64,000 nucleotides of DNA, taken from assembly GCA_028753945.1 (NCBI GenBank), contig JAPNXP010000002.1, positions 13,702,001 to 13,766,000 of the forward strand, in the 5' to 3' direction. Under the pieces are notes generated by a model. The model worked only from the letters and a program-made list of their open reading frames with translations, was not told the DNA's origin and ran no database searches. This DNA comes from Hexactinellida sp. DTS-2022. Taxonomy: Eukaryota > Porifera > Hexactinellida. Positions 1-12,153 of this stretch are shown here, in pieces. The first letter of the stretch is position 1. Each line of letters opens with the position of its first letter. The position numbers were made by a program, and so were the translations under genes.

Positions 1-693
1 ATTTTGTCATAAATAATTAATTAATTAATTTATCTATCAAATTTCAATTCCGCACACTCGATAACCTCTAATATACAAATTGGAAGCTTCTATATAAGTT
101 AAATACAAACTGAATTATTTATAATTAATTACGTCAGTATATTAACAGTGCAATTATATTCTCGCAGAAGTAAATATAATCACATAATATGTCGTTGTTA
201 TGAAATATATAATCTTAATTTTCAATTGCAAAATAGAAGCCAGCTTGAATTCACAAGTTAAATCAATATAATTATAGCAAGTTGAATCACTAGAGTTGGA
301 TTTAACAAGTTAAATCAATATAATTATTACAAGTTGAAACAATGGAATTAGATTTAACACTTTACTGAAATTGAAGTGTGAGTAAACAAAGAAATTTCAA
401 CCCCCATTTATGGCAGAAATAAAACTCTTTATTGAAAGTTTTCTTCTCCCATCAGACGCGGAATTTTATGGTGAATCCAAATGTGAAATAAAATTTGGGG
501 GTTTACTAAAACATATTTTGTGTTATGGACCAGACAAACTTTGAAAGGTGTTAAAGATGTGTCCAAAATTTGTTAATCAAAAATCGTAACCCCAGGTGCA
601 AATTAGACGGTCCCATCGCACCTACATGCAAAGTTTAAGCCCATCAACTATAAAGCTCTGGCCAGGGCACCGTCTACGGATAAAAAAAAAAAT

Positions 694-804
694 CCAAAAT
701 TGCAGCTGTGCCGACGCATGTTCCTTTGGTGGCACTATATTTTGGTGGTGGTTTATTGATAGTGCCTCCAATGGGACATGCTGTCAGCACAGCTGCAATT
801 TTGG
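694..804 (+). mobile_element. Hairpin MITE copy 1 (IS630/Tc1-type ends)
   Basis: About 111 bp with near-perfect terminal inverted repeats beginning CCAAAATTGCAGC and ending GCTGCAATTTTGG, around a GGTGGTGGTTTATTGA loop. The outer ends match those of the autonomous transposon at 38,805-40,463. It lies in an A-rich linker of repeat unit 1A. Confidence 0.85.
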
Positions 805-2130
805 ATTTTTTTTTCGCCATGTCATCATCACTATGAAGGTGTCAAATTATTTCAAAAAGGTGTTACACATGGTATTGACCCTTAAAGTGGTGGAAGTTTC
901 CATTTAGTTCACTTCATTTTAGAGATACAGTATTCAAGTTTGAGTAGAATATAATAGCTGATGACTCAGCATTTTTTATGTGTGTGTTGGGTCATCACCC
1001 AACATCAACTAACCCATTTAAAATATCGAATTAACAAAATTGTAAAAATACATTTTTTTGACGATGTCATAATCACCTCAAGGTGTCAAGACCCACTTGT
1101 ATAGGTGGTACCTGGCATAAGGACCAATTGATAAATTGAAAGTTTGTTTCTATCTTGTATCATCTCTGAGATTAATGAAATTTATCTAATTAGTATAAAT
1201 ATTTAATTTATTTATTTATTATTTAACACCATTATTATAAACAGCAAAATAAATTAAGTTCAATTATTTGCAATTATTATTAATTTAAATTGAATTTCAC
1301 TATAATATTTGAATTCCACGCACTCGATAACCCCAATAATCTATTTGGAACCGTCTATAAGTTAAATACAAAATGAATGAATTATAATTAATTAAGTCAG
1401 TCATTAATTGTGCAAGAATATTCTCGCCGAAATAAATATAATCACTTAATCTGTCGTTGTTGTGGAATGTAAAATCTTAACGGTTCTATCATAAACCATC
1501 TTTAGTTTAATGCCATTCATTCATCTTGTATTGATAATAAATTATATTATTAGTTATTTATTTTAGCAATGTTATCCATGGTTGGTTGAGTTGAGTCAAC
1601 AAATTCCTTATATTATATTATTTAATTTAATCAATTGTATAGTAATACTAAAATTAAATAGAAGCCAGCTGGAATTTATAAGTTAAATCAATATAATTAT
1701 CGCAAGTTGAATCACTAGAGTAGGATTTAACAAGTTAAATCAATATAATTATTACAAGTTGAAACAATAGAATTAGATTTAACACTTTACTGAAATTGAA
1801 GTGTGAGTAAACAAAGAGATTTCAACCCCCATTTATGGCAGAAATTGACCCCTTTATTGGAAAATTTATTCTCCCATCAGACGCAGAATTTTATGGCGAA
1901 TCCAAATATGAAATAAAATTTGGGGGTTTAGTAAAACATATTTTGAGTTATGGACCAGACAAATTTTGAAAGGTGTTAAAGATGTGTCAAAAATTTGTTA
2001 ATCAAAGATCGTAACCCCAGGTGCAAATTAGACGGTCCCATCGCACCTACATGACAAGTTTCAGCCCATCAACTATAAAGCTCTGGCCAGGGCACAGTCT
2101 ACGGAGAAAAAAAAAATAATAATAAAAAAT

Positions 2131-2243
2131 CCAAAATTGCACCCTGTGCCGACGCATGATCCTTTGGTGGCACTATATTTTGTTGTTGGTTTATTGATAG
2201 TGCCTCCAAAGGAACATGCTGTCGGCACAGGCTGCAATTTTGG
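2131..2243 (+). mobile_element. Hairpin MITE copy 2
   Basis: Same family as 694-804, with both arms present. The left arm reads CACCCTGTGCC where most copies read CAGCCTGTGCC. It sits in unit 1B. Confidence 0.85.
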
Positions 2244-3394
2244 ATTTTTTTTTCGCCATATCATCACTATGAAGGTGTTAAATTATTTCAGAAAGGTGTT
2301 TCAGAAGGCAACGACCCTTTAGAGTGGTGGAAGTTTCCATTCAGCTCACTTCATTAAAGAGATATTCAAGTTTCAGTAGAATATAATCTGTAATGACTCA
2401 GCATTTTTTAAGTGGGTGTTGGGTCATCAACCAACATTAACTAATCCATTTTAAATATCGAATTAACAAAATTGTAAAAACACATTTTTTTAACGATGTC
2501 ATCATCACCTCAAGGTGTCAAGACCCACTTGTATAGGTGGCACGTGTCATAAGGACCAATTGATATATTGAAAGTTTGTTTCTATCTTCTATGATCTCTG
2601 AGATTTATGATATTTAATTAATTAGTATAAATAATTATTAATATTATTTATAATATGACACCAATTTCAATGTCAACATACAATTATTAAGTTCAATTAT
2701 TTTGTCATAAATAATTAATTAATTAATTTATCTATCAAATTTCAATTCCGCACACTCGATAACCTCTAATATACAAATTGGAAGCTTCTATATAAGTTAA
2801 ATACAAACTGAATTATTTATAATTAATTACGTCAGTATATTAACAGTGCAATTATATTCTCGCAGAAGTAAATATAATCACATAATATGTCGTTGTTATG
2901 AAATATATAATCTTAATTTTCAATTGCAAAATAGAAGCCAGCTTGAATTCACAAGTTAAATCAATATAATTATAGCAAGTTGAATCACTAGAGTAGGATT
3001 TAACAAGTTAAATCAATATAATTATTACAAGTTGAAACAATGGAATTAGATTTAACACTTTACTGAAATTGAAGTGTGAGTAAACAAAGAAATTTCAACC
3101 CCAATTAATGGCAGAAATTGACCCCTTTATTGGAAAATTTATTCTCCCATCAGACGCAGAATTTTATGGCGAATCCAAATATGAAATAAAATTTGGGGGT
3201 TTAGTAAAACATATTTTGAGTTATGGACCAGACAAATTTTGAAAGGTGTTAAAGATGTGACCAAAATTTGTTAATCAAAAATCGTAACCCCAGGTGCAAA
3301 TTAGACGGTCCCATCGCACCTACATGCAAAGTTTAAGCCCATCAACTATAAAGCTCTGGCCAGGGCACCGTCTACGGAGAAAAAATAATAATAA

Positions 3395-3511
3395 AGGCAG
3401 TGATTCTAATACTGGGCCACTATACTATAGTATAGTCGGCACAGTAAAAATAATAAAGGCAGTGATTCCAATACTGGGCCACTATACTATAGTATAGTCG
3501 GCACAGTAATA
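3395..3511 (+). repeat. Palindromic minisatellite, 2 copies
   Basis: Two ~60-bp units, each with the perfect palindrome ACTATACTATAGTATAGT flanked by CTGGGCC and CGGCACAG. They are inserted in the A/T-rich linker of unit 2A, just upstream of a hairpin MITE. The otherwise near-identical unit 1A lacks them, so they arrived after the unit duplicated. Confidence 0.85.
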
Positions 3512-3521
3512 ATAAAAAAAT

Positions 3522-3634
3522 CCAAAATTGCAGCCTGTGCCGACGCATGTTCCTTTGGTGCCACTATATTTTGTTGGTTGTTTATTTATAGTGCCTCCAA
3601 AAGAACATTCTGTCGGCGCAGGCTGCAATTTTGG
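3522..3634 (+). mobile_element. Hairpin MITE copy 3
   Basis: Same family as 694-804, with both inverted arms intact, directly downstream of the two palindromic minisatellite units. Confidence 0.85.
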
Positions 3635-4986
3635 ATTTTTTTTTCGCCATGTCATCATCACTATGAAGGTGTTAAATTATTTCAAAAAGGTGTTACAGAA
3701 GGCATCGACCCTTAGAGTGGTGGAAGTTTCCATTTAGTTCATATAATTTTAGAGATATTCAAGTTTGAGTAGAATATAATAGCTGATGACTCAGCATTTT
3801 TTATGTGTGTGTTGGGTCATCACCCAACATCAACTAACCCATTTAAAATATCGAATTAACAAAATTGTAAAAATACATTTTTTTGACGATGTCATAATCA
3901 CCTCAAGGTGTCAAGACCCACTTGTATAGGTGGTACCTGGCATAAGGACCAATTGATAAATTGAAAGTTTGTTTCTATCTTGTATCATCTCTGAGATTAA
4001 TGAAATTTATCTAATTAGTATAAATATTTAATTTATTTATTTATTATTTAACACCATTATTATATACAGCAAAATAAATTAAGTTCAATTATTTGCAATT
4101 ATTATTAATTTAAATTGAATTTCACTATAATATTTGAATTCCACGCACTCGATAACCCCAATAATCTATTTGGAACCGTCTATAAGTTAAATACAAAATG
4201 AATTAATTATAATTAATTAAGTCAGTCATTAATTGTGCAAGAATATTCTCGCCGAAATAAATATAATCACTTAATCTGTCGTTGTTGTGGAATGTAAAAT
4301 CTTAACGGTTCTATCATAAACCATCTTTAGTTTAATGCCATTCATTCATTATATATTGATAATAAATTATATTATTAGTTATTTATTTTAGCAATGTTAT
4401 CCATGGTTGGTTGAGTTGAGTCAACAAATTCCTTATATTATATTATTTAATTTAATCAATTGTATAGTAATACTAAAATTAAATAGAAGCCAGCTGGAAT
4501 TTATAAGTTAAATCAATATAATTATCGCAAGTTGAATCACTAGAGTAGGATTTAACAAGTTAAATCAATATAATTATTACAAGTTGAAACAATACAATTA
4601 GATTTAACACTTTACTGAAATTGAAGTGTCAGTAAACAAAGAAATTTCAACCCCCATTTATGGCAGAAATTGACCCCTTTATTGAAAAATTTCTTCTCTC
4701 ATCAGACGCAGAATTTTATGGCGAATCCAATTGTGAAATAAAATTTTGGGGTTTAGTAAAACATTTTTTGAGTTATGGACCAGACAAATTTTGAAAGGTG
4801 TTAAAGATGTGTCAAAAATTTGTTAATACAAAATCGTAATCCCAGGTGCAAATTAGACGTCGACTCCGAATCTACATGCCAAGTTTCAGCCCTCTATGTA
4901 TACAGGTGTGGCCAGGGCACCTGCTACGGAGAAATAAAAATAATTTAACACCTTCATAGTGATGATGACATGGCGAAAAAAAAAAT

Positions 4987-5099
4987 CCAAAATTGCAGCC
5001 TATGCCGACGCATGATCCTTTGGTGGCACTATATTTTGTTGTTGGTTTATTGATAGTGCCTCCAAAGGAACATGCTGTCGGCACAGGCTGCAATTTTGG
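4987..5099 (+). mobile_element. Hairpin MITE copy 4, inside a longer inverted repeat
   Basis: Same family. Here the flanks are also inverted copies of each other: the segment with TAACACCTTCATAGTGATG on the left (about 4,945-4,980) returns reversed on the right (about 5,107-5,150). The structure may therefore extend well beyond the 113-bp hairpin. Confidence 0.85.
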
Positions 5100-6256
5100 A
5101 TTTTTTTTTTCGCCATGTCATCATCACTATGAAGGTGTTAAATTATTTCAGAAAGGTGTTTCAGAAGGCAACGACCCTTTAGAGTGGTGGAAGTTTCCAT
5201 TCAGCTCACTTCATTAAAGAGATATTCAAGTTTCAGTAGAATATAATCTGTAATGACTCAGCATTTTTTAAGTGGGTGTTGGGTCATCAACCAACATTAA
5301 CTAACCCATTTTAAATATCGAATTAACAAAATTGTAAAAACACATTTTTTTAACGATGTCATCATCACCTCAAGGTGTCAAGACCCACTTGTATAGGTGG
5401 CACGTGTCATAAGGACCAATTGATATATTGAAAGTTTGTTTCTATCTTCTATGATCTCTGAGATTTATGATATTTAATTAATTAGTATAAATAATTATTA
5501 ATATTATTTATAATATGACACCAATTTCAATGTCAACATACAATTATTAAGTTCAATTATTTTGTCATAAATAATTAATTAATTAATTTATCTATCAAAT
5601 TTCAATTCCGCACACTCGATAACCTCTAATATACAAATTGGAAGCTTCTATATAAGTTAAATACAAACTGAATTATTTATAATTAATTACGTCAGTATAT
5701 TAACAGTGCAATTATATTCACGCAGAAGTAAATATAATCACATAATATGTCGTTGTTATGAAATATATAATCTTAATTTTCAATTGCAAAATAGAAGCCA
5801 GCTGGAATTTATAAGTTGAATCAATATAATTATCGCAAGTTGAATCACTAGAGTAGGATTTAACAAGTTAAATCAATATAATTATTACAAGTTGAAATAA
5901 TGGAATTAGATTTAACACTTTACTGAAATTGAAGTGTGAGTAAACAAAGAAATTTCAACCCCCATTTATGGCAGAAATTGACCCCTTTATTGAAAGGTTT
6001 CTTCTCCCATCAGACGCAGAATTTTATGGTGAATCCAAATATAAAATAAAATGTGGGGGTTTAGTAAAACAATTTTTGAGTTATGGACCAGACAAATTTT
6101 GAAAGGTGTTAAAGATGTGTAAAAAATTTGTTAATCAAAAATCGTAACCCCAGGTGCAAATTAGACGGTCCTATCTCACCTACATGCCAAGTTTAAGCCC
6201 ATCAACTCTAAAGCTCTTGCCAGGGCACCGTCTACGGAGAAAAAGAAAAAAAAAAT

Positions 6257-6369
6257 CCAAAATTGCAGCCTGTGCCGACGCATGTTCCTTTGGTGGCACT
6301 ATATTTTGTTGGTGGTTTATTGATAGTGCCTCCAAAGGAACATGCTGTCGGCGCAGGATGCAATTTTGG
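6257..6369 (+). mobile_element. Hairpin MITE copy 5
   Basis: Same family with both arms present. It is the last copy of the forward array; the sequence to its right follows a different, shortened unit. Confidence 0.85.
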
Positions 6370-6480
6370 ATTTTTTTTTCGCCAAGTCATCAACGCCCAA
6401 GGTGTGAAGAACCATTTGTTAATTGGTCCGAGTCACAAGGAACGGTAGATAAATTTGAAGTTTGTTCCTACCATAAACCA

Positions 6481-7307
6481 TCTTGAGTTTAATGCCATTC
6501 ATTCATTATGTTGATAATAAATTATATTATTAGTTATTTATTTTAGCAATGTTATCCACGGTGATTTGAGTTTAGTCAACAAATTCCTTATATATTAATA
6601 TATTTTATTTAATCCATTGTATAGTAATACTACAATTAAATAGAAGCCAGCTGGAATTTATAAGTTGAATCAATTTAATTATCGCAAGTTGAAACAATAG
6701 TGAAAGATTTAACAAGTTAAATCAATATAATTATTACAAGTTGAAACAATGGAATTAGATTTCACAGTTTTATTGAAATTGAAGTGTTGAGTAAACAAAG
6801 TAATTTCAACTCCCATTTATGGCAGAAATTAAACCAATTTTAACAAATTTTCTTCTCCCAATAGACGCAGAATTTTAAGATGAATCTAAATATGAAAAAA
6901 AATTTTGGGGTTTAGTAAAACATTTTTTGAGTTATGGACCAGACAAATTTTGTAAGGTATTAAAGATGTGTCAAAAATTTGTTAATACAAAATCGTAACC
7001 CCAGGTGCAAAATTTGTCTGTATATCTCAATTTTAAAGACAATTCTTTATAATAGGAAATACTCCATATAAGTGTCTTTTATGGAGTATTAGGCAAAAGT
7101 GTCTTTACTCGGCAAAAAGTGTCTTAGGGAAACGCCGGCTTTTGCCTAGGCAAAAATGTCCATTTATCTGATATTAAAAGACAATTTTCTTTCTAGTGCA
7201 AATTAGACGTCGACTCCGAACCTACATGCCAAGTTTCAGCCCTCTATGTATACAGGTGTGGCCAGGGCACCTGCTACGGAGAAATAATAATAATAATATA
7301 AATAATA
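6481..7307 (+). repeat. Diverged repeat unit with a ~180-bp insertion
   Basis: A more diverged forward copy of the ~1.4-kb unit. At about 7,013-7,190 it is interrupted by a segment containing AAAGTGTCTTT and GGCAAAA motifs. GTGCAAA lies on both sides of the insert, which suggests a target-site duplication. No coding potential is seen. Confidence 0.6.
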
Positions 7308-7947
7308 AAGGCAGTGATTCCAATACTGGGCCACTATACTATAGTATAGTCGGCACAGTAAAAATAATAATAAAGGCAGTGATTCCAATACTGGGCCACT
7401 ATACTATAGTATAGTCGGCACAGTAATAATAATATAAATAAAGGCAGTGATTCTAATACTGGGCCACTATACTATAGTATAGTCGGCACAGTAAAAATAA
7501 ATATAAAGGCAGTGATTCTAATACTGGGCCACTATACTATAGTATAGTCGGCACAGTAATAATAATAACCAAAGCACTAAGACCAATACTGGGCCACTAT
7601 ACTATAGTATAGTCGGCACAGTAATAATATACCAAAGCACTAAGATTAGAACTGGGCCACTATACTATAGTATAGTCGGCACAGTAATAACTAACCAAAG
7701 CACTAAGACCAATACTGGGCCACTATACTGTAGTATAGTCGGCACAGTAATAATAATAATATACCAAAGCACTAAGACCAATACTGGGCCACTATACTAT
7801 AGTATAGTCGGCACAGTAATAATAATAAAGGCAGTGATTCCAATACTGGGCCACTATACTATAGTATAGTCGGCACAGTAATAATATTAAAGGCAGTAAG
7901 ATTAGAACTGGGCCACTATACTATAGTATAGTCGGCACAGTAATAAT
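7308..7947 (+). repeat. Palindromic minisatellite array, 10 copies
   Basis: Ten units with a period of about 62-64 bp. Each has a core of CTGGGCC, the 18-nt palindrome ACTATACTATAGTATAGT, and CGGCACAG, separated by AATAAT-rich spacers and one of two lead-ins (AAAGGCAGTGATT or ACCAAAGCACTAAGA). One unit has a single palindrome change (ACTGTAGT). Each unit could extrude a cruciform. It occupies the linker position that carries two units at 3,395. Confidence 0.9.
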
Positions 7948-8682
7948 TTAATTTATTATCAATAAGTAATGAATGAATGGCATTAAACTAAAGATGGTTT
8001 ATGATAGAACCGTTAAGATTTTACATTCGACAACAACGACAGATAAAGTGATTATATTTATTTCGCGAGAATATTCTTGCACAATTAATGTACTGACGTA
8101 ATTTATTATAATTAATTCCTTTTGTATTTAACTTATAGACGGTTCCAATTGGATTATTGGGGTTATCGAGTGCGCTGAATTCAAATATGATAGTGAAATT
8201 CGATTTAAATTAATAATAAGTGCAAATAATTGAACTTTATTTATTTTGCTGTACATAATAATGGTGTTAAATTATTAATTTATTAATTAAATATTTATAC
8301 TAATTAGCTAAATTTCATTAATCTCAGAGATGATACAAGATAGAAACAAACTTTCAATTTATCAATTGGTCCTTATGCCACGTACCACCTATACAAGTGA
8401 GTCTTGACACCTTGAGGTGATGATGACATCGTCAAAAAAATGTATTTTTACAATTTTGTGAATTAAATAATTCGCATGGGTTGGTTGGAGTTGGGTGAAT
8501 ATCCAATACGCACTTTAAAAATGTTGAGTCATCACATATTATATTCTACTGAAACTTGAATATCTCTCAAATGAAGTGAGCTAAATGGAAACTTGCACCA
8601 CTCTAAGGGTCGTTGCCTACTGAAACACCTTTCTGAAATAATTTAACACCTTCATAGTGATGATGACTAGGCGAAAAAAAAT
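7948..8682 (-). repeat. Inverted copy of the ~1.4-kb unit
   Basis: Reverse-complement copy of the type B unit: GGGGTTATCGAGTGCGCTG near 8,159 and AACACCTTGAGGTGATGATG near 8,407. Together with the forward array it makes a large inverted arrangement around the minisatellite. No genes. Confidence 0.8.
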
Positions 8683-8795
8683 CCAAAATTGCAGCTAGTG
8701 CCGACAGCATGTTCCTTTGGAGGCACTATCATTAAACCACCACCAAAATATAGTGCCACCAAAGGAACATGCGTCGGCACAGGCTGCAATTTTGG
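8683..8795 (+). mobile_element. Hairpin MITE copy 6
   Basis: Same hairpin family, with CCAAAATTGCAGC and GCTGCAATTTTGG ends, at the boundary of the inverted unit. Confidence 0.85.
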
Positions 8796-9460
8796 ATTTT
8801 ATTATTATCCTTCCGTATCCTCTCCACAGAACAGAGTATTATTAACTAAGAGCCTAAATTTTCAGGATATGTGTCTCATGGGTTACAGATGTGCACCTGG
8901 GGTCACGATTTTTGATTACATTTTTTTGGACACATTTTTGCACCTGTTTAATATTGAAACAGGAACAATAAATAGTACCCGAAAATTAAATTTATATGCA
9001 TTCGATAGAGAATTAAATTCTACACCTTGTCACAGTGCACGAATTTTCAAATTGCGCTTCATTTGTGCCACAATTGAGTTGCAAATTCCCTTTGTTTACT
9101 AACACTTCAGTTCAATTGAAAGTGTTAAATCTAATTCAATTGTTTCAACTTGTGATAATTATGTTGATTCCACTTGTGAGATCGAGTAGGCTTCTATTTT
9201 CTAATTGAAAACTAAGATAATATATTTCATAACAACGACAAATTATGTGATTATACTAAGAACTGAAATTTTCAGGATAGGTATCTCATGGGTTACAGAT
9301 GTGCACCTGGGGTCACGATTTATTAATTTCGACTTGGGAAAATTTTTAACGGGACTTTTAGCTTTTTTTGTCCCACAAGAAAATAAATGCAATAACAAGA
9401 AAATTTTTAGAATCATTAGTATCAGAAAAGTATTTTGAAACTGATAGCTCTTCACGATTT
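8796..9460. repeat. Repeat module with CCGTATCCTCTCCACAG terminus
   Basis: The module (about 8,810-9,240) recurs at 23,794-24,316 at high identity, and in diverged form near 22,240, 25,450 and 40,480-40,620. A second partial copy of TCAGGATAGGTATCTCATGG follows at about 9,270. It is part of the repeat-unit family. The 137-aa reading frame across it is shared with the other copy and resembles no known protein. Confidence 0.65.
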
Positions 9461-9826
9461 TATTAATCCGTCCTCATTTTCCTGATAATTAGGCTCAAAG
9501 TTGCCACAATTCACCCTTAACTTTCTAAAATCGTAAATTAATTAATATTCAATTATGCAATTATTTCGTTGTTTCGATGAAGATCTACTATTTATGAATA
9601 ATTCAATTGATTCAGTGTTATTTCGATTCAAGTTATTGTTGATATTATAATCACAATGAAGAATTCTAGTATATATGAATAATTAATTTACATTAAATAG
9701 CTATTACTATACAAATCAATTTCTGATATCATAGTTACAATAAAGATATTGTAAATGAATAATTCAATTTGATTCAATAGCTGCTACTATATAAATCGAT
9801 TTCTAATACATAGTTGTATTAATAAG
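9461..9826. other. AT-rich non-coding stretch with short degenerate repeats
   Basis: Contains degenerate tandem segments of about 85 bp built on TGAATAATTCAATT and ATAGCTATTACTATA words (about 9,640-9,810). No coding region or RNA gene is visible. Confidence 0.5.
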
Positions 9827-11218
9827 GGTATTCCCCGGACGATTTATGCCTTTTATATGGGTAGAATCCAGAGCTTATGCTTAAGTTTATCTAAACCCCA
9901 AAATAGGAAGAATAAATTGAGCAAATAGAACTATGAAATTGATTGAAGCCTTTGTTTTGATTGAAGTATTGAGATATTTTTAGAATCACGTTTTTGAGCT
10001 TCATAGGGGGTAACATAGTTTCAATCAGTATGGATTCATAATCAATTTATCTTACTAACTTCAGTAAAGCCTATACAACTAGTTTAGAGTCTAATGAAAT
10101 TACTTAGATAGATCACTAATTAATTCAGATAACTGGCTAGGGTTTTTTCATTGATTTTACCAAATTTGCCAGAAATACCATGGATTTATCCTCTAATCCA
10201 ACTTTAATCAAGCACAGCCGGGTGTAAAATTTGAAATTTAGGATTCGTAGTGGCTGATCAGTTCAAAAACACTATAATAATATGTGCAAAATTTTCAGAA
10301 CTCTAAGTACACTTTTCTGGTCCCAGTGATGTCCCCCGTCTACGTCACTATGGTCAACAATAATATTCTGAGAAAGAAGCTTACAAAGTTTATTATTGTT
10401 ATTATTTCCGAAACTTTGGGGAATATATCCCTAATAGTTTTCGGGTATTGGTTAAAATGGATCATTGATATGACTGGAAAGTTAGAGCTAAGCTCTAGCT
10501 ACTTTTTTGATTTCAATCTTATGGTCACATCTCAGAAATGACACCACCATATATGGGCATGGGAATTTATAGAATTGTAGCCTTTTGGATAATGGTCTCA
10601 TTTGTTCTTCCAATGAGTTTGAAATGGGATATTGATGTGATTAGATATTTAGACCTAAGCTCTAGCGTCTACACTTTAGGAGAGAGGAAATTTGCTGCGT
10701 CATCAAAAATGGGCACATTAGATGCCCATATATGGATCATTTTGAAAACGGTGCGTGTTAGGGTCACGAAAAGTATTATCGACGGATAGGAAGTCGGGTA
10801 TTGCGAGCATTTTGAGACGTATATTTGATTCTAGCTGCTCGGGTGTCTGAGAAAAAAAATGGACAAGAAAACGTACCCTCGAATGAGATTATAGACCATA
10901 AATGTTTAGATTTTCACTTTTTTCGAATTTTTTTTGATCAATTGTTGATTATTTTTGTCTGACAAACCATGGAAAAAGTTATGTTGACTCCAGTCTTTCC
11001 AATATTGGATAATGAACCACGGACAATCAATAGAAACGGTGAAATCCTATCGACTGATTGACCAATAGGTCATATCTCTGAAAATAACTATGGAAAAGTG
11101 TAAAAACTTTGTGCAAACTATATATATTGTCCGTCACTACTGTTTGGCAAAAGAAAAAATATTTCGGGATAAATTTATTTTTCTTACATAATCGACAAAT
11201 TTTCGTCCGGGGAATACC
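9827..11218. mobile_element. Candidate DNA element with 16-bp inverted termini
   Basis: GGTATTCCCCGGACGA at 9,827-9,842 returns as its exact reverse complement at 11,203-11,218, bounding 1,392 bp. The interior has no convincing protein. It contains repeated GAGCTAAGCTCTAGC-like segments (near 10,488 and 10,660). No clear target duplication is seen, so the superfamily is open. Confidence 0.55.
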
Positions 11219-11262
11219 GAAGTTTTCTCCTATTTGAAAATTCAATTTCACTCAAAGTTAGT

Positions 11263-11601
11263 ATTCAATTTCAGAACGATTTCTGATATTCAAACAATGG
11301 ATTAATGAGATGGGATATCTATTTGTATAGATATTTGTCTATATGTGTGCTTGGTGCCCGAAATGTATTCGAGTGTAAGGGGGGGTATATAACGCATTAA
11401 TAATGGAAATATAAATTTAATCCCATATGTCATTCTAAGAAAACAAGTATGCTGATTTCAATTTCAAAACGATAATTGATATATAAACAATGGATAATTG
11501 AGATGGAATTTCTAGTTTATGACTATTCGTTTGTGTGCTTGTTTGGTGCCCGAATTGTATTAGAGTGATAGGGGGGCTAAAACGCATTTATAATGGAAAT
11601 A
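11263..11601 (+). repeat. Two-copy tandem repeat, ~190-bp period
   Basis: Two diverged copies, each starting TTTCAATTTCA and ending CGCATTAATAATGGAAATA or a close variant, with a shared GGTGCCCGAA segment inside. No coding potential. Confidence 0.65.
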
Positions 11602-11918
11602 CAGTGGAACTCGCTTAGTACGTACTCGGCTTAAGACGTACTCTCGGATATTACGTACTGCTCTAATAACCGATTTTCCTCCTATCTGATCCATTATAAA
11701 TGATTCGGTTAATACGTACTCGGATAAGACGTACCTCGGATAAGACGTACCAATTTATATTCCCAATTAAATAAAATGTATGTATTTTAATTCGGTTAGT
11801 ACGTACTCTAGAAGTAATTAATTCAACTTATGGATTATGCATACGTATAAGACGTACCTCGGTTAGTACGTACTTATTCTTGTCTCCCAAAGTGGTACGT
11901 CTTAACCGAGTTCTACTG
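11602..11918. mobile_element. Pogo/Tigger-like MITE, 317 bp, TA-flanked
   Basis: Begins CAGTGGAACTCG, ends CGAGTTCTACTG, and has TA on both sides. The interior is dense in GTACGTACT and AAGACGTAC words in both orientations. A related element lies at 16,287-16,802. TA flanks and CAGT ends suit the Tc1/mariner-pogo group; no transposase is encoded. Confidence 0.7.
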
Positions 11919-12040
11919 TATAAACTTAAACTCAAGATGGTTTGAAATAAACTTCAAATTCAACAATCATCCCTTTGTCCCATACAAATTGTTAAATGAG
12001 TCTAAACACCATGTAATGTTCATAACATAGCGAAAAAAAT

Positions 12041-12153
12041 CCAAAATTGCAGCCTGTGTCGACAGCATGTTCCATTTGAGGCACTATCAATAGACCAAGA
12101 CCAAAATATAGTGCCACCAGAGGAACATGCGTCGGCACAGGCTGCAATTTTGG
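12041..12153 (+). mobile_element. Hairpin MITE copy 7
   Basis: Same family, with arms CCAAAATTGCAGCCTGTG and its reverse complement. Confidence 0.85.

Larger units (their letters stand above)
1..6480 (+). repeat. Tandem array of ~1.4-kb composite repeat units with higher-order AB structure
   Basis: The sequence at position 1 recurs nearly unchanged at 2,699 and 5,559, so the higher-order period is 2,698 and 2,860 bases. Each period holds two related half-units. Type A has a CCGCACACTCGATAACCTC segment (near 51, 2,749 and 5,609); type B has CCACGCACTCGATAACCCC (near 1,316 and 4,141). Every half-unit carries one hairpin element, spaced 1.27-1.47 kb apart. Copies 1A and 2A are almost identical, which points to recent duplication. 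The short reading frames here are shifted copies of the hairpin translated into similar peptides and are not genes. The array ends in a truncated copy near 6,480. Confidence 0.9.

Noticed and set aside
596-907. Short reading frames such as 596-907, 2,137-2,322, 3,528-3,737 and 6,154-6,486
   Set aside because: They are translations of the hairpin MITE and repeat unit in different frames, recur with every copy and lack any gene signal.
7308-7947. CRISPR-like array of regular repeats
   Set aside because: The spacers are simple AATAAT tracts and two repeated lead-ins, not unique sequences. The setting is eukaryotic and no cas genes are present.
8689-9102. Possible 137-173 aa protein shared by 8,689-9,102 and 23,587-24,108
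   Set aside because: Conservation is at DNA level because the module is duplicated. The frame runs through a hairpin MITE and has no recognisable domain.
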